From assembly GCA_022577435.1 (NCBI GenBank), contig JAKOON010000013.1, positions 6,728,501 through 6,792,500 on the forward strand: a stretch of 64,000 bases of DNA. The letters run 5' to 3'. Below are positions 48,001 through 61,703 of the stretch, piece after piece. Positions within the stretch are counted from its first letter, which is position 1, and each line of letters opens with the position of its first letter. The DNA is from Embiotoca jacksoni. Its lineage: Eukaryota > Chordata > Actinopteri > Embiotocidae. The translations under genes were made by a program, and so were the position numbers. Under the pieces are notes generated by a model. It saw only the letters and a program-made list of their open reading frames with translations, did not search any database and was not told where the DNA came from.

Positions 48001-51000
48001 ACCTCAGGGCCGTTAACAACGCGGCTCCATGTTTACCTTAGGATATTGTGTATGTTCGGCACACAACAGTAAACACAAATCAAGATTATGCCAGTGAGTT
48101 GTGGTTCAAAGGTCAGGCATTGGGGCAGTGAGGCAAATGACGAGTGACTCATGGAGGTATAGGTTCATGTAATGTATATACGCTCTCTGTTGGGTGCACG
48201 TTTGAATCTGTGCACTGTAACTGTCAGTGTCACACTAAGAAACACAAACCAGGATTTCCATTCAGTTTGCAAAAGTGTAGCAAGCCCTGCTGCACTCTGC
48301 AGCACTAGTAATCTTTGTTCTGTTTTTTTGTCTTCTCTTTTTGCCCCATTTAATGTTCCCGTCGCGCTCTATCCCTTTCTCTTTCTTCCGTTTGATTTTA
48401 TTCTTTCTCTTTCCATCACTCTCTGTGTCTTTCTCCGTCTGTCATGTGTCGCTGCCTCTCCTCACACTGTCTCACTCCCTTTCCTTCTGCTCTCTCAACA
48501 AAGTAAACCTCACTTGAGGGAATTCAGATTCATGCCTAATATATGACTGCTCTCTTATGCCGGCACTCTGTCTGTTCTTAGCAAATAAGTCAATAACAAG
48601 TTATCCTCCATCATTTTGAGAAGCGGTCCATAGGGATGGACTCGAGGTAAAAGAGAGCCGTGCTGTACTTACAGAGTGAGAAAAATAGACAGCGACTGAG
48701 ATCAGAGAAGTGGTTAATTACAGTATGTATACTGTGAGTCTGAAACTACTAACAGAGAGTGCACCTGCATTGGCTCCAACTCAGATGCTGGAGAGAAGTG
48801 ACTGGTACAGGAAGGGAGAAATTATGACGATGATGGATATTAGACTTTGCCTGGACCTGCCGCAAACTCTCAATAATTCACCCATATGTTTCTAAATTCC
48901 AATTAATGTTGCCGCCATCGTTGGCTTCTTTATTATTCCGAGCTAATGTAGTTTCACACAGTATTGATTACATTAAAGATTGCTTTGTACATTAAACTCA
49001 TACAAAACATACAGCGCACTTTTGTTCCCCTCACTATAGCACTGATGTATCACAAAATATCCACAGTAGCTCTGGAACATTGCAGTTTATGTAAAACAAA
49101 CAACGTTTAACCAGAATGTGCTCTTCATAACTTCATAATGTTGAAGTAACATAAGCTGCATGTTTCGTTGTCTTACAAGCCTTGTGGCTGGCCTACCACT
49201 TGAATTTCATGTATAGATTGGTGGCTTCAGTTTCAAGTGTTAATAAGATAGCAATTACAGTTCACTTTCATTATGTTCTATGACTAATAATCCTGACAAC
49301 AGTGACGAGATGCCTACAAATATGGGTGAACTTCCTCTGTGGATAAAGGGAAATTAGTAGGAAAGAAGAAAGGCGCAAATCTAAAATGCTTCAGCTATCA
49401 GGGAAGAAAAGAGAAGCTCCAACTGTTTTCAACTATTTAAATTTTTTTTAAATGAGGTCGACTCGCAAACAAAATGATGCTATGATACAATGCACTTTTT
49501 TTTGTTTTTTGATAAACAGTGTCTTGATGCTTGAAAAGCAGTTTTCTTGGAATATTTTCCACATTACTGAATTCTCCAAAGATTACATGTACTTACTTAC
49601 ATTCACTCGTTGTCTTTTTTATTTCAACCAAAAAGATAAAGGTCCATTGATGTACAATGTGCTAAATACTTTGACTCATCAAATGTATTGTGCGACACCG
49701 TGAGGGAAGCCATTGCCAAGATTAAGGCATAGATGCACTTTGCAGTTGTGGGATATAATTAGAAATTGACAATTATGCGTGTCAGCGGGATATTTCATTG
49801 AATCCTTCGAACTGCAAGAAATCCAAAGAACACCACATACTGTGCCATAGTGTATGCACTGAATAAGAGCACTGTTGGGTTAAAGCAGGGCTATTATACA
49901 TAAAGAAGAATGGCTAGATCATACATATAAGCCATTAAAATGGACATCTATAGACATAAAGATATTTTTAAATTCAACATGAAGATTATCAGGTGTCAGT
50001 GTAGACAAACAAACATCTGTTGTTATTTGTGCTATACATTTTTTTTTTACTTTTAGCTCTTCTATGCACAATCCAATATATGCTCAGGACTGTGCTCTAT
50101 TTCTGGGAATTCAAAGGATACATTTTCATTATCAGTGCGAGATGATGGCAGATGAATCCCATTTCATTAATGTCACAACAAGGATATCCTAATTTACAAC
50201 TAAATTGAAATTGTTTGAAGTCTAATGGTTCCAATGTAAAGTTAGGTTAGATTAGATTAGGTTCCTGTCAGAATTCATTAGTAGGTTCTTTTTAGGATTC
50301 TGCTTTGAAATGATTGTTACATCAATACCTAAAAATACCTGCTGCACCTCTTTTTCATTTTTTCCAGTTGTTTGTTTCTGCCTGACTCCCTCTCGCTTTT
50401 GTAATCCAGCTCATCGGCCTCACATCAAGTGAGTCAAATTGGCAGGCACCCCGCTTCAATGCATATCCCGAACAAATCACTTTTTTTTTCTTTTCTTTTT
50501 TTACATTTGTAATGGTCCATCTCCAAGTCATGTCAGAAATTGGGGAGAGGTGAGGAACTTTCGAACAAATTATTTTATCTTTTAGCCTTCTTCATTTCAC
50601 ACTCTTTTGGTCGGTCTCTTTTTTTTTTCCTCTGGGGGAAATAAGAGACTGTTTGCGAGGGAGCGTGAACCACGTCAGATCAGCCCAAAGTTTTTTAATG
50701 TCACTTGTGCAAGTGACAGAAATGTCAGCGTAATAGCTAGTGTGGTGACACATAGACTTGCCCCGTGCTGAAGTGAAATCACCTCAGTGTATCCCTTTTC
50801 ATGGAACATTTGTGTTTAATCTCTTTTCAGCACTGAGTCTGCTCTTCTACTTTGTTGTTTCTTTAGACGCATTAAATTTAGGCCCTTTTTTTTTTTGCAT
50901 CTCTCTTTCCTTTAACACCTGTTACACATTTAAAAAGCATGACTAATCAAGAAGTACTTGAGAAGCAGCATGTGGCAGAGGAGAGACTGAATGGGCTCTA

Positions 51001-52420
51001 CTGGGACAATTATCATAGCTGTAGATGTAGATGAAGGACACTGTTGAAGATTATTCACATTGCTATGCACCTTGATGGGGGATTTAGAGTTGCCGATTGG
51101 ACACTGTGCCAACCTGTCAGAGCTGATATTTATGTTGAGTTGCTGCCAACTGTGTTTTTGATAAGATTTGGCCTGAGCTTCTGTGCAAAACAGCAGCGTT
51201 TCTAGAAACGAGATTGTGCAGCGCGTCCCGTAGTTTCAAAACTCTGCACCTGTGTTCAGATTAAAGTGGTATTTCAACGCTGGAAACATGCTGTTTTCAT
51301 AAAACTGGAATGACTATGCAGCAGAAAGATGCAAATAATTTGGAAATTGATGCAATGTGACCAGAGACAACAGAGAAAAAGGGCTGTTGCTTTACTTTTT
51401 GCTGAACCTACAACAACCAGAAATCACTAGGACGCTGGCTTCCAAAGCCCATCCCGCGTCACTCCTATTGGACAGGCTTAAAATGTGTATAGTATTGTTT
51501 TACACTGCAATGTTGCTGTGTTTGTAATAAAACGCTGTTGCTATTGCTTAAAATATGCCCACACGTCTGTTTTGGCTCGATGGCTTTGGTTGGGTTTTTT
51601 TCCAGGTTTTTGGGGGGGGATTGTAAAATATGTCTACAGGACTCACCTTTCCTATGTAACCCAAAGCTTTGGTGAAATGTTGCACATTCTTGTGGCCCTT
51701 CTTTTGTAGATACAGTAACTTTATCTAAAACAAAAATGGCCTCTATGAAATTTACTGCAGCACTCCAGTTGTGTTTGTGTCGGTGCACAGCGGCCAACAC
51801 GGGGCAGCTCTGCTCCGCTACCCACACCGGCTGCTGGTGCCAGACTCTCAGTTGTGGCGGCCTCTTCTTCCTCCACATGCCATAATTCCGCCGCAAGGTA
51901 TTCTGGCTCATATAAGTAGCCCCAAATGCATGATTCCAGCAGTACACCTCCATATCTATACAGGAACATTACCTTCTTCCATGATCTCTTAGGGGTTGTT
52001 AGTGTAATCGAGTCGACAATGTGGCAAACAGGTTGATTTCATTTTTGAGCACCAGGGAGCCGTCCCTCTTTCAGTCCAACTCTCCCGGGAGGTGAGTATA
52101 CAAAAAATGAAGAAGTGCAATCTTCAGTTCAAACAACAGCCCGAGAGCTGGTACGTTTGCCTGCAAACAAAAGGGAAATTCTGGGTGCAGGCAGCATGGA
52201 GGGTAGTTAAAAATTATTTATTTGCATGCTATCCACATTGTAATGATAAAAAAACTGGTTGATGTTTACTTTGTTGTGCTTTTCATGAGTAGTACCAATT
52301 TACGTAGACATACCAACACTCATTGGTTCGGTATAGTTTTGTTTTTGTGACAGTAATTGTTTGTAGTGGGCCATGGTTATAGATGATATTGGACACTTAA
52401 AACATCTTTTTGTATGTGTG

Positions 52421-52456
52421 TCTTGGCTGCATTGTGTGTGTGTCTTGGCTGCATTG
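52421..52456. repeat. short tandem duplication
   Basis: The unit tcttggctgcattgtgtgtg plus tg (22 nt) is followed by a partial second copy, tcttggctgcattg. Confidence 0.85.
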
Positions 52457-53661
52457 CCAAGGGAATTTAACAATTTTATTCAAACCAAACTTTGACCATA
52501 TTAGTACTGCTTGTGAAGCCCTTCAGAAAAAACATCTACTCTTTTCCCCCCCTGAATAGTATCATTAAGAATTCGAGCAGATGCTGCCCTCGTGCTTCGG
52601 GGATACAATTTTGAGCTTTAAAGTTACAGTTAGGATCTAGTCAATTGTTTACACAGCTGGTTTTCATTACACCAGTTCACCTGATTAATTCACCCCACCA
52701 AGTTTGTTTGTTCTACTTGCGCTCTCAATGATGCTTGAAGGTTGCCTCTGGTGTATCTTTATGCCCGTCTCAATATTACCAGCTTCCAGACTTGCCAACA
52801 AACGTCAAAGTTAGAACGACATGTTCAAAGTGAAGTCAAACGAACAACTCCACTTGAGAGTTGGATTTAATTTTTTTGCCTTTGAAGCAAGTGTAAGAGT
52901 GACAATTTGGGCCATTCTTTAAGGGAGTTCGACACAGAGCCTGTCTTCCTCTTTCTTCAGTTTGATTGACATTTGAGAAAGAAACAGGGAGTTATCGAAC
53001 TTGTAACCAGACTACGGCAAGATGTAGAGCGAAGCCCTCTGGCTAAACTCTGTAGAGGAAAATTAGTCTAAGCCAACAGGACCCTCGCCCTCCAGGCACT
53101 TGACATTTACATGGGTCTAAAGCAGCTCCAATTTGCTGTCTTGTCAGTGGATGTCAAAAGAAGTATTTGGTTCAATTCTTTATTACTTTGGGGTACTTTT
53201 ATTGGACAGGTTGAAATCTGAGACCAGAATTACGTAAGAGGGGCGCAGATGTGCACACTGCTTTGATGGGGATTTGAAGTGATTCTTAATAGCAACAACC
53301 AGATGACAAGTGATTTCAACAAGATAAAGAAAGGGAAACCCTCTTAGTCTATTAACCAAATTGAAAATATTCCCTTAAGGCTGCACTCTTACAAATAGCT
53401 CTTGATTGTTTTTATCTACAGTGAAAAAGAGTCATTGAGTTTAACTGCCAATCTAACAAATGCTTCATTACAAGTAAAAATCCTTCATTCAAAATGTTAA
53501 ACAGTATTATATGTTAACCAGTTTTTAAATTTTGATGCAATTGTAAAGTAATATTTTATATATACAATATACAAATTCTGCACTTAAGTATTTTAGTTCA
53601 GAGGTTCCCAGTCGGCAGGACCATCCTCTTACAAAGGGCCACATCATGTATTTAATATTTT

Positions 53662-53750
53662 ATGAGATAATAATAATAAACTTTATTTGTAAAGCACCTT
53701 TCATACAAGAAATGCAGCTCAAAGTGCTTTACAGAAAATTACAGTGTTTC
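53662..53750 (-). repeat. dispersed SINE/LINE 3'-tail fragment
   Basis: It begins with taataataataaactttatt, then a trinucleotide-free stretch ending ctcaaagtgctttacag. On the minus strand this is the common fish retroelement tail (caaagcactttgag...). Only the tail is preserved. Confidence 0.6.
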
Positions 53751-54390
53751 ACATAAAAATAGATCTAATTTAAGATTATTTAAAAATATAGAAAAGAAAT
53801 GAGATGCATAAGAACAGATAAAATGCACACGATTAAACACAAATAGAGATGATTAATGTTGTAGAAAATTAAATGTTGATCCACAAATTTGTAATGACAA
53901 TTTGTATAGTTTGCATACATTTTTGTAAAGTAATCAATAATTAAAATGGTAAACATGTATTTAAATGAAACCATCTGGTAGGTTTGGAGGTGAAATCTGA
54001 AATGTGACAAGCAGCCCCAAGTATGCACTGCTTTTATGTAAGAGATCCCAAGTATCAGAAGTTAAAAATTGGTTTGAATAATAATACTGATACATATTTT
54101 ATAAGCTTAACATATGGCTTTAAACTTTTAATGTGAAAAGTAAGTATTCTTACTAGCTGTCAGATAAATTAAGGGGATAAAATGTACATTATTTCCCCCT
54201 AAAGTACGACAGAGTACTAGAATAAAATGAAAATGAATGAAAATGTACTCCTCTCCCGTGAAAAATTACCCTCTACAGTAGCAGCCAAGCAGGATGCAGT
54301 GTGACTGCCCACCCCCAAAAGTTGAATGACAGAAATGAGAATTAAAGCTTTAACATCAGTTTGTCCCACAATTAGAGTTTGACATGATTT

Positions 54391-54790
54391 CGAATTGGAT
54401 TTCCCTGAGGCATGCGAGTCCGCTCCTGCCTGGGCCTCTCGTCACCCTGCGTTCGTTCCTGGTGGAGGCTGCGGCCAGCATGGAGTGTCACCATCAAAAA
54501 CACACCCTAGTTTGGGCCTTGCTCCTGATCGGATGAACCTGTGCCCCCTACAACCTCCATCTAGGCAACGCTCTCCTAGCGGCCTCCCTAAGGACTGACG
54601 GACTTGACGTTGGGGTCTGTGTGCAGGTGTCCCCTTCTGGTGACACTCGATCCTAGCCCGCCACCCTCAACTTGAACCTCAGCACAATGCAGAGGCTTCG
54701 CCCTGGACGCCCTCTGTGCGCTTTGGGTACACAACTCTCCTCCTGCAGGAGAAGAATCTAAATTGACTGAAGGTTTTACTCCGACAGATG
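54391..54790. other. GC-rich unassigned block
   Basis: A sharp rise in GC over about 400 nt between AT-rich flanks. It contains an open frame of 67 codons from 54395 that I do not recognise. No inverted ends, tails or splice structure define it. It may be an old repeat or part of an unknown exon. Confidence 0.4.
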
Positions 54791-57700
54791 ACTCGACTCA
54801 TCAAATTTCAGAGGGCAGCCCTAGCCACCACCAAGTAAAGCAAAAAAATTTCTCATTTGGTCTCTTGAGTCAACACTTTCTTTCCTGATCAGGGAATGCC
54901 ATCTTTCCCTTGCTAGTTTTAATCCCTCCATGCTTTGTGGATAGAGCAGTGTAAACCTGTAGCACCTCCACAGGGATTACTTCCATTTAGCAAAGTGATA
55001 ATAATCTCAAATTCACCGCAGGAATGTGCGTAACTTGGCATGGCATGAAAGCTTGTGGTGTTGGAGAAGTGCAATGACATGAATCACTGGACTAGGTTTT
55101 AGGATCAGTCATCTGTTTTGTGTTCGTTCTTATCAGCTGTGCAAGCCCTCTGGCAATAACTAAGGCCGGGCACTAGCCTTATCAAACAGCTTTGTAAAAG
55201 AAAAGTTGTATAAGTATTTTAGTAGCCTTCGATCAGTGCAGAACAAGCCTAACACATTCTGAGGTATTACAGGAATGGAGAGATGTGGTAGAGGACAAGA
55301 CAGCCAGAGTACATTATCTTTAGTGGTGTCTTTAGGAATATGAGCAGGCCAGAAGCATGAGAGGATGGATGGAATTGCCTGGCCTGTCTCCATACAAATG
55401 TTTTTGGCAGTCTAAGGTTGGTAGAAAAAAGGGAAAGTGTTTATTGGCTTGGTACCTTCAGTGTTTCTTTGAAATGTAATCATAACCCAAGCTGGACATA
55501 TTTATTGCATATACAGGCAACACACTGGACTTGCAGGACCTTATTATTTATTAATATTTAGTCAGATGAAAATATGGTGTAAACATGAAAATACAATGGT
55601 TAAATCAGGTTGATTTATACATCTGGATTTCTGGCACGAGCTCAGTTTAAATCTCCTCAAATGAAAGTGGCAACTAAGGAAAATGAAGGACACTATGGCT
55701 ATTTGTTGTCGAGCAATAGCAAAGCTGGCAGATGCACAAAACTAGGCGCCATTTTAGTTTTAGTTTGGGAATTTTGCTGCTTCAAACAAACCGGCTTGCA
55801 CTGAGGAAGATGAAGGAGCACAGCTGATGTTGTGTTCATAAAGATTAGGAAGTGCAATGCAGATTTGCGAGGCTTCCTGGCATTTTATCTGCAAGTCTGC
55901 CCATTCGACCATCCTTTATAAGTGTATGCACCAGTGGAAGGTATCATGGATTTTTTTTAGCTGATATGAATGTTTAATCTAGAACAAATTTAAATTCACT
56001 TGAAACTACACTTTGATTAGATTATTGCAGAGAAAACTGTATCAGGTTTGAGTGAATGAGTGAATACCACTAAACATATACAACATACATACAAGTGTTT
56101 GTAGGAGGTAACATATTTAAATGCTGCACTTATATTCAGCAAATGGCAGCAGTAGTCATGTATGCAACACATCTGTTAACAATTACAGTATACACGTATC
56201 AAAAAAATGTACATAAAAAAGTACATAGGTTTATTAACCTTTAAGGTTTAAAATGTTGGCATTAGGCTGGCATTATGATGTTTAGCAAGTCAAATGAGTA
56301 CCATGTTCACCATCGTTGTTGTACACAAAGTACACCTGAGGTTGTTGGTATTTGGTCATAAATGGTGGACTGAAAATTCCAAATTTGGAAATAATAAAAT
56401 GGAAATAATCCCCATTGGAGTGTGGCAATCTTTTCACAAAGTGAAGTTGGGTTGGATACTAACAGCCCAAGAGGTTTCACTCAAGTAGCTGTTGAGATAT
56501 TTTATTCTTGACCAAAGGGATGGAGTTATTGCCATCAACAGAGCTTTGCTGCTAGCATGACTAACAGTTCCAACTTCGGTGCTACCCAGTGATAATTTCC
56601 AAAACGATGCTCATGGCAGCATCTTCTGTGTGGCCATTGACACCGAGTTCACTGCAAGGAATGAGCCTACTTTTTCTAACACAAGCTTATGCCATCAGAA
56701 CAATTTGATAAATGGTATAATTACATTACTACACTGCACAGAGTAACTTTAAATAATTAAAGCTTCCAAGATGCCCATGAGATCAAGGAAATGCAGTAAA
56801 TCCTGAGAGTGTGTTAACAGAAGGCTTTGAGCTGGTAGGATAAATTATTCTCACACACTTGTGGTCGCAATGATATTTCATTAAAAAGGCTCCATGTTGT
56901 CAATGACCCTGAGTAAGCTCTTGAAGTTTTCTCTCAGGCTGTGCCACCTTTTTGAGTCCTTTCTTGCTGTTCATGTTTATTTAACCATTCTTTTTTATCC
57001 AGATTAGCCTCACTAAAGCTCTTTAGATTAATCTCATTACATCTCATTTTCAACAGAGGCATGGAGGGGCATTTGGAGTTTGTAGTCATCTTAAACTCAT
57101 ATCATTACATCTGTCACATCCTGCTTAATCCTTAGCTGGTGAGAACCACCTGGGGAGAGAGATAACCTCGCGAGCTCTTCACTCCCTCTCTGTTTATTTG
57201 TACGTTGGCTATCAGAATCTGAGGTGATATAATGAGTTAACAATGAATAAGTGTTCTTTAGAGAGCATGTGATACCCAGTCTGAGTCATTATCCTGGTTT
57301 GGTAATGACCTCTCTTATTCCATCAGAGCTTTGGCAGCAAGTTTAAGCACAGGCCTCTGCTCTCCATATATCATAATCAGGATGTGGCAGAGGTTATTTA
57401 CATTGTTCACAATCCAGTGTTAGGACTCCTTCTTAATTCCATGGTCTGATTCCAAGCACTATCTGGTGTGAAAGTGAAGGAAGTTAATCACATTACTGCC
57501 AAATCTATGTGCTCTAATTGCGAGTGGCTTGGTGGACTCAGACCACTTGGCTGTTGTATGAAGTGCTTTGTCAGAGAACAGTAACATTAACAAGGCAGGA
57601 ATACAGATGAGATGAGAGACTCCAGACAGTTGAAATTCCTCAACTGGTATGTTTTGACTCTTTTTCAGTCTTTAGAGCGCCAGGTGTCTCATCCAAGATT

Positions 57701-60700
57701 TATTTGTCTCCCCGCTGAATGTGAATAAAAATAGCTGAGGGGTGAAATAAGAAATCTGTTAAAATCCTTAAACAGTTATGTTTTAATTGGGTCATTTAAT
57801 CAAAACAAATTTTCTGGACAGATGTTTTGGATGCAGCTGTTTACTGGGTAATCCTTTCAGTACAGTATGATGTGCATCCCTGTAGCTTTAAAGGTTATGC
57901 TGAGTTAAGCAGTATTTTACAGGCTATGCAACATATTTGTTTGTTTACAGTTTGTTGCACTATCCTCTCTCCTCTCCAGCAAAATGACATCAGACTGTTG
58001 AAGTATTTTACAGGAACAACACAGAGTAGCTAAATTCTTTTAATGCATGCGCGTGCGATGGAAAAATGCAAGGACTACAGCTCCCTGAAATACCCAGACA
58101 AATTCATTTAATATGACTTTAACTGAGTGCATAAGAGACTAGAAGCTTGCAATAGAATCCCTTTGTCTCTTAGCGAAATAAGCCATTAAAACAATGAAAT
58201 GACAATTCGTGATGCAGTTGTTTGCAGTCATTCTTTCACAGGTGGCTACATTCACTTTTCTTTGTTTTACAGAACAAATTTGAAAATATCACTATTTGCC
58301 AAAGCATAGACATTTTCTGTTTAGTCATGTAAGTTTGTTATCATTACTTCCCCACCGTCTGAACGGCAACAATTTACTACCTCAAAGAAAATAATTTCTA
58401 TGTTTCGGTCATTGTAAATATGTTTGTTTCATTCTTGTTGTGACAGAATCCCATGAATGATAAAAAAAATATGCATGAATCTGTCATATTTGTTAGAGTC
58501 ATTGTGTCTGTATGAGGGGATTTATTTTTTTTGGAGGGGGGTTGTGACTTTGGAGGTGATGTCTGAGACAAAATCAATTCCCTCCTAGTAACAAAACTCT
58601 GAAGACAGCAGGAAATGAAATGAGAAATCCTTCATATATGCACTGACTTTATTTGCTTACAGAGTGCTGCTGAGGAATAGTTTCCCTGTGTTTTAAAATT
58701 TAGTCTCGCACACAGACTTGCAGCATTCGCTTTTTTCTCCTACTTTATCTTGCATGCACACTTTACATTAATTCACTTTTTTAACCCTCCTGGTGCACAG
58801 ACAACATCCCTCAGTGGCATGAACGGAGCCTCGTCATTACGATTGTATGGGCGTGGTCACGTTCAATGCAACCATCTGTCAGTGGAAAGTGACAGGACGT
58901 GGCCCAGCCTAACACACAACACCTCTCTAAACAGTGAGGTCAGTCGATCTCTGCTCACGCCTCATCCATCACAATGACATATGCAGATTATTTGCTGTAC
59001 GTCCATAAAACCCAGAGACACCAGTAGCTACTTCTAATATGTCCTGAATAAAACCACCAATTTTTAACTTCATGTGTCTGGGCTTAAAAAGATTGACACA
59101 TCTGTTGATATGTTATTTGAATATTAATATTGATATTAAGCTCTTAAATTCACAAGCACATAGGAAAAGAGTCTTGGTTATGTGTGCGGAGTGGAGATTT
59201 ATAAACTCCTATATTACCTTTGCGTAATTTAATAATTCTCCCCTTCCTTTGGGTCTTGACGGAAAGTCAGAATAGGAAAAGGTAGGAGGAATGGATGACA
59301 TAACATTTGTGAACTTTAGACAACACCCTCCCTGAAATAGAAACTAGAGAGACGAGACTCTAATCTGTGATGCTGTGCTGAATTTACAGCCTCGAGGTGA
59401 TCCGCGGACACATGAGATTAAGAGGTTTCTAGACTCAGTTGTGTGAACTTTTAAAAGAGCTTTCAGATGATTTTTGTGTCAAGAGTTCTGAACCAGAGGA
59501 AATAGTCTGACGTGTTAGACACAAACTGTCACAAAGCTCATCATCAGTAAAACCAGAAGTGTGTCTCTTACTGGAATATGCATGTATAACACGTTCTGCA
59601 ATTGTGCAGTTTTGTCTGAAATAGTTTCGACAAGGTCTATCAAAATTTCATGATGCCCTCTCGAGCGTCAAGCATCCCGCAGATTCAACAGAATCCTTAC
59701 TTTTCTGCCGTCATACTATATCTTGTACCTCCGAACATGTGGTGCGGCTGAAATGTAGTGAGGACTCAAGTAACCGGCCTGAATGAGAAGAAAATGGAAC
59801 ATTCATTTAGCCCCGGGCTGCGCGAGCAATGTATCACATCGATAATGAATGATTACGAGCGTTAAAGTTTTCGGGTTTCAAATTTCTTCAGAAGTAAGTT
59901 TCAAAAAATATCTTTGGATCCAAGCAGAACATTTGGCATGTGCTAAAAAAAAAAACCTAAAAAAAAAAAAATCCTGTGGTTTAACAAACCAACGCTGCTT
60001 TTAAATTCTTCTACATGGGTGTCTGAATGTTTTTTTAATAGCTGAAGATATGTCATGGTTGGCATTGGATGTGTCTGTAAATCCGTTTTGTTCCGTCGCC
60101 GGCTCGCTATTTGCTTACGCTGGCCATAATGAATCATTAATTCAGTGCTGTCACTTGCAGCCCACAGTCACTGAGCAGAATTAACTCTTGATTCAGCAGA
60201 GCAGAGAAGGAACAAAGAAGTGAAGGAGAACAAGCCTAAATGGCACTCTAAGTGGCAAACTATGGATCCGTTTATGTTTTCGGTTAGTAAGGCTGTTATG
60301 CTGCTCTCTCTGATGCGTGTAGTTTTGATTGTGTTTTGCATTTTCATAATTTTATTGTCGCTCATTATTCCCCGACCTGCTGTTCATCTGTGCTGCAGGT
60401 ATTTTCAGACTTTAAACAGCAAATGATTTTGTGTTCTGCAGTCAGTGTGGAGCATTGCTGTTGGTGCTATTTCTATTTATTTATTTATTCTTAAATAAAG
60501 TACCTCATTTGAGAAATATGAATTAGAAAAGAAACATCACCTTAATTCACTGTAGCATTGCAATTTAGAGTGCATGAAAACTAGTCAACAGGCAAGCAAA
60601 GAAGTCAATAAGAACAGTTTTCTAAAAGTATTGAATAAATGGTTAAAAGGAACGAACGTAAGAGTTAAATGTTTTTAAAAGTCCAGCCTCTGCCACCCCA

Positions 60701-61474
60701 AGGTCTAAATGTAGAAATCTAAACTTAACCAGGCTGGCCTTAATGTTAACAATTCAATAATATAAAAAAAAAGTTAGGATTGCAATGTCCACTTTTACAT
60801 AATTAATTCTGTTTAAATAATATAAAGCCTAAAATCATTATCAGTCAGATACTGTTGGTGTATGTGTGACAAAAAGGTGACGAATTAGGTTCGACCAACC
60901 ACTAAGAACATACTGTAAGTAAAAATGTCTCTGGTGATGTAGTGTGTTTGATTTAGTCCCAAAATAAATGCCCAGTTGAAATCGTAGGGGAGTTATTGTG
61001 CAAACATTAGTGTATAACTCAACCAAGCAGCAAGCAGCCGTGACGTCAATCAAACACACGCCCCTCCCAAACATACTGGTTTTTGAGCCCTAAAATCTAA
61101 TTAATGATGGGATTATTTTCAAATGTTCCACCTCAGCAAGTTTCCCCCGACACTATTTTACATGGGAAATATCAATGCATTCCTGGTTTAGCGCCACCCA
61201 AGACGATTATTTTTGGTTTAAAGAATTACAAACAACCCAGAGTGTTTTTTCTGCCCCATACCAGAATGATAAATTGGTGCAGCCAGACCGCTTTTTTATG
61301 CTGCCATCGCATGGTAACGATAGGACAGGCTACGCAAGACTACTTAACTTTTCTCTGGATGATAAATTCACACCACAGATAAGGTCATTGGCATCCCGCT
61401 GAACAAGGAGACCGCTGCAAAATAAAATTCACCATAACCCTGAAGATGACTGCTTTGTTCGGTGGTACGCTCCC
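54791..61474. other. intergenic, no gene seen (6.7 kb)
   Basis: Mostly unique AT-rich sequence without recognisable coding exons. The stretch 57290-57660 looks unique and balanced, like conserved non-coding DNA. A weak candidate exon lies at 58801-58938. A perfect CRE palindrome, TGACGTCA, lies at 61041-61048. Confidence 0.55.
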
Positions 61475-61703
61475 TGTGCCTGCGTGGGTTCTCTCCAGGT
61501 ACTCGGAGACCATCCAAAGACATGCTTGTCCGGTTAATTGGTGATTCTACAAATCGCCCTTAGGTGTGAATGAGAGCGTGAGTGGTCTTTGTTTCTGTCT
61601 GTCTCTGTGTGTCCCCCCTGTGATGGACCTTCGGCCAAAGTGAGCTCGGATAGCTCCCCCCGTTACCCCGTTCAGGATTGGGCGGATGTGGATGATGGAT
61701 GGA
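61475..61703 (+). repeat. dispersed fish repeat, degraded copy
   Basis: Recognisable wording of an abundant teleost repeat: gcctgcgtgggttctctccagg, then tccaaagacatgc, ggttaattggtgattctaca, gtgtgaatgagagcgtgagt and a gatggatgga end. Its class (SINE, or LINE tail) is uncertain to me. Confidence 0.65.

Larger units (their letters stand above)
45026..54390. other. intergenic, no gene seen (9.4 kb)
   Basis: Mixed AT-rich sequence. Pyrimidine-rich DNA at 48330-48490 produces a spurious 124-codon frame. A GC-richer block lies at 51760-52091. A 22-nt unit is tandemly repeated at 52421-52456. A repeat tail lies at 53662-53750. Nothing has domain-level coding support. Confidence 0.6.

Noticed and set aside
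48172..48546. A 124-codon plus-strand frame
   Set aside because: It crosses a pyrimidine-rich tract that yields Phe, Leu and Ser codons. This is low complexity, not coding.
50243..50262. ggttagattagattaggtt, telomere-like units
   Set aside because: Too short and imperfect to be an interstitial telomeric repeat.
51465..51953. A 162-codon minus-strand frame
   Set aside because: The sequence is not recognised and overlaps other frames of similar length. The GC-rich composition alone explains the lack of stops.
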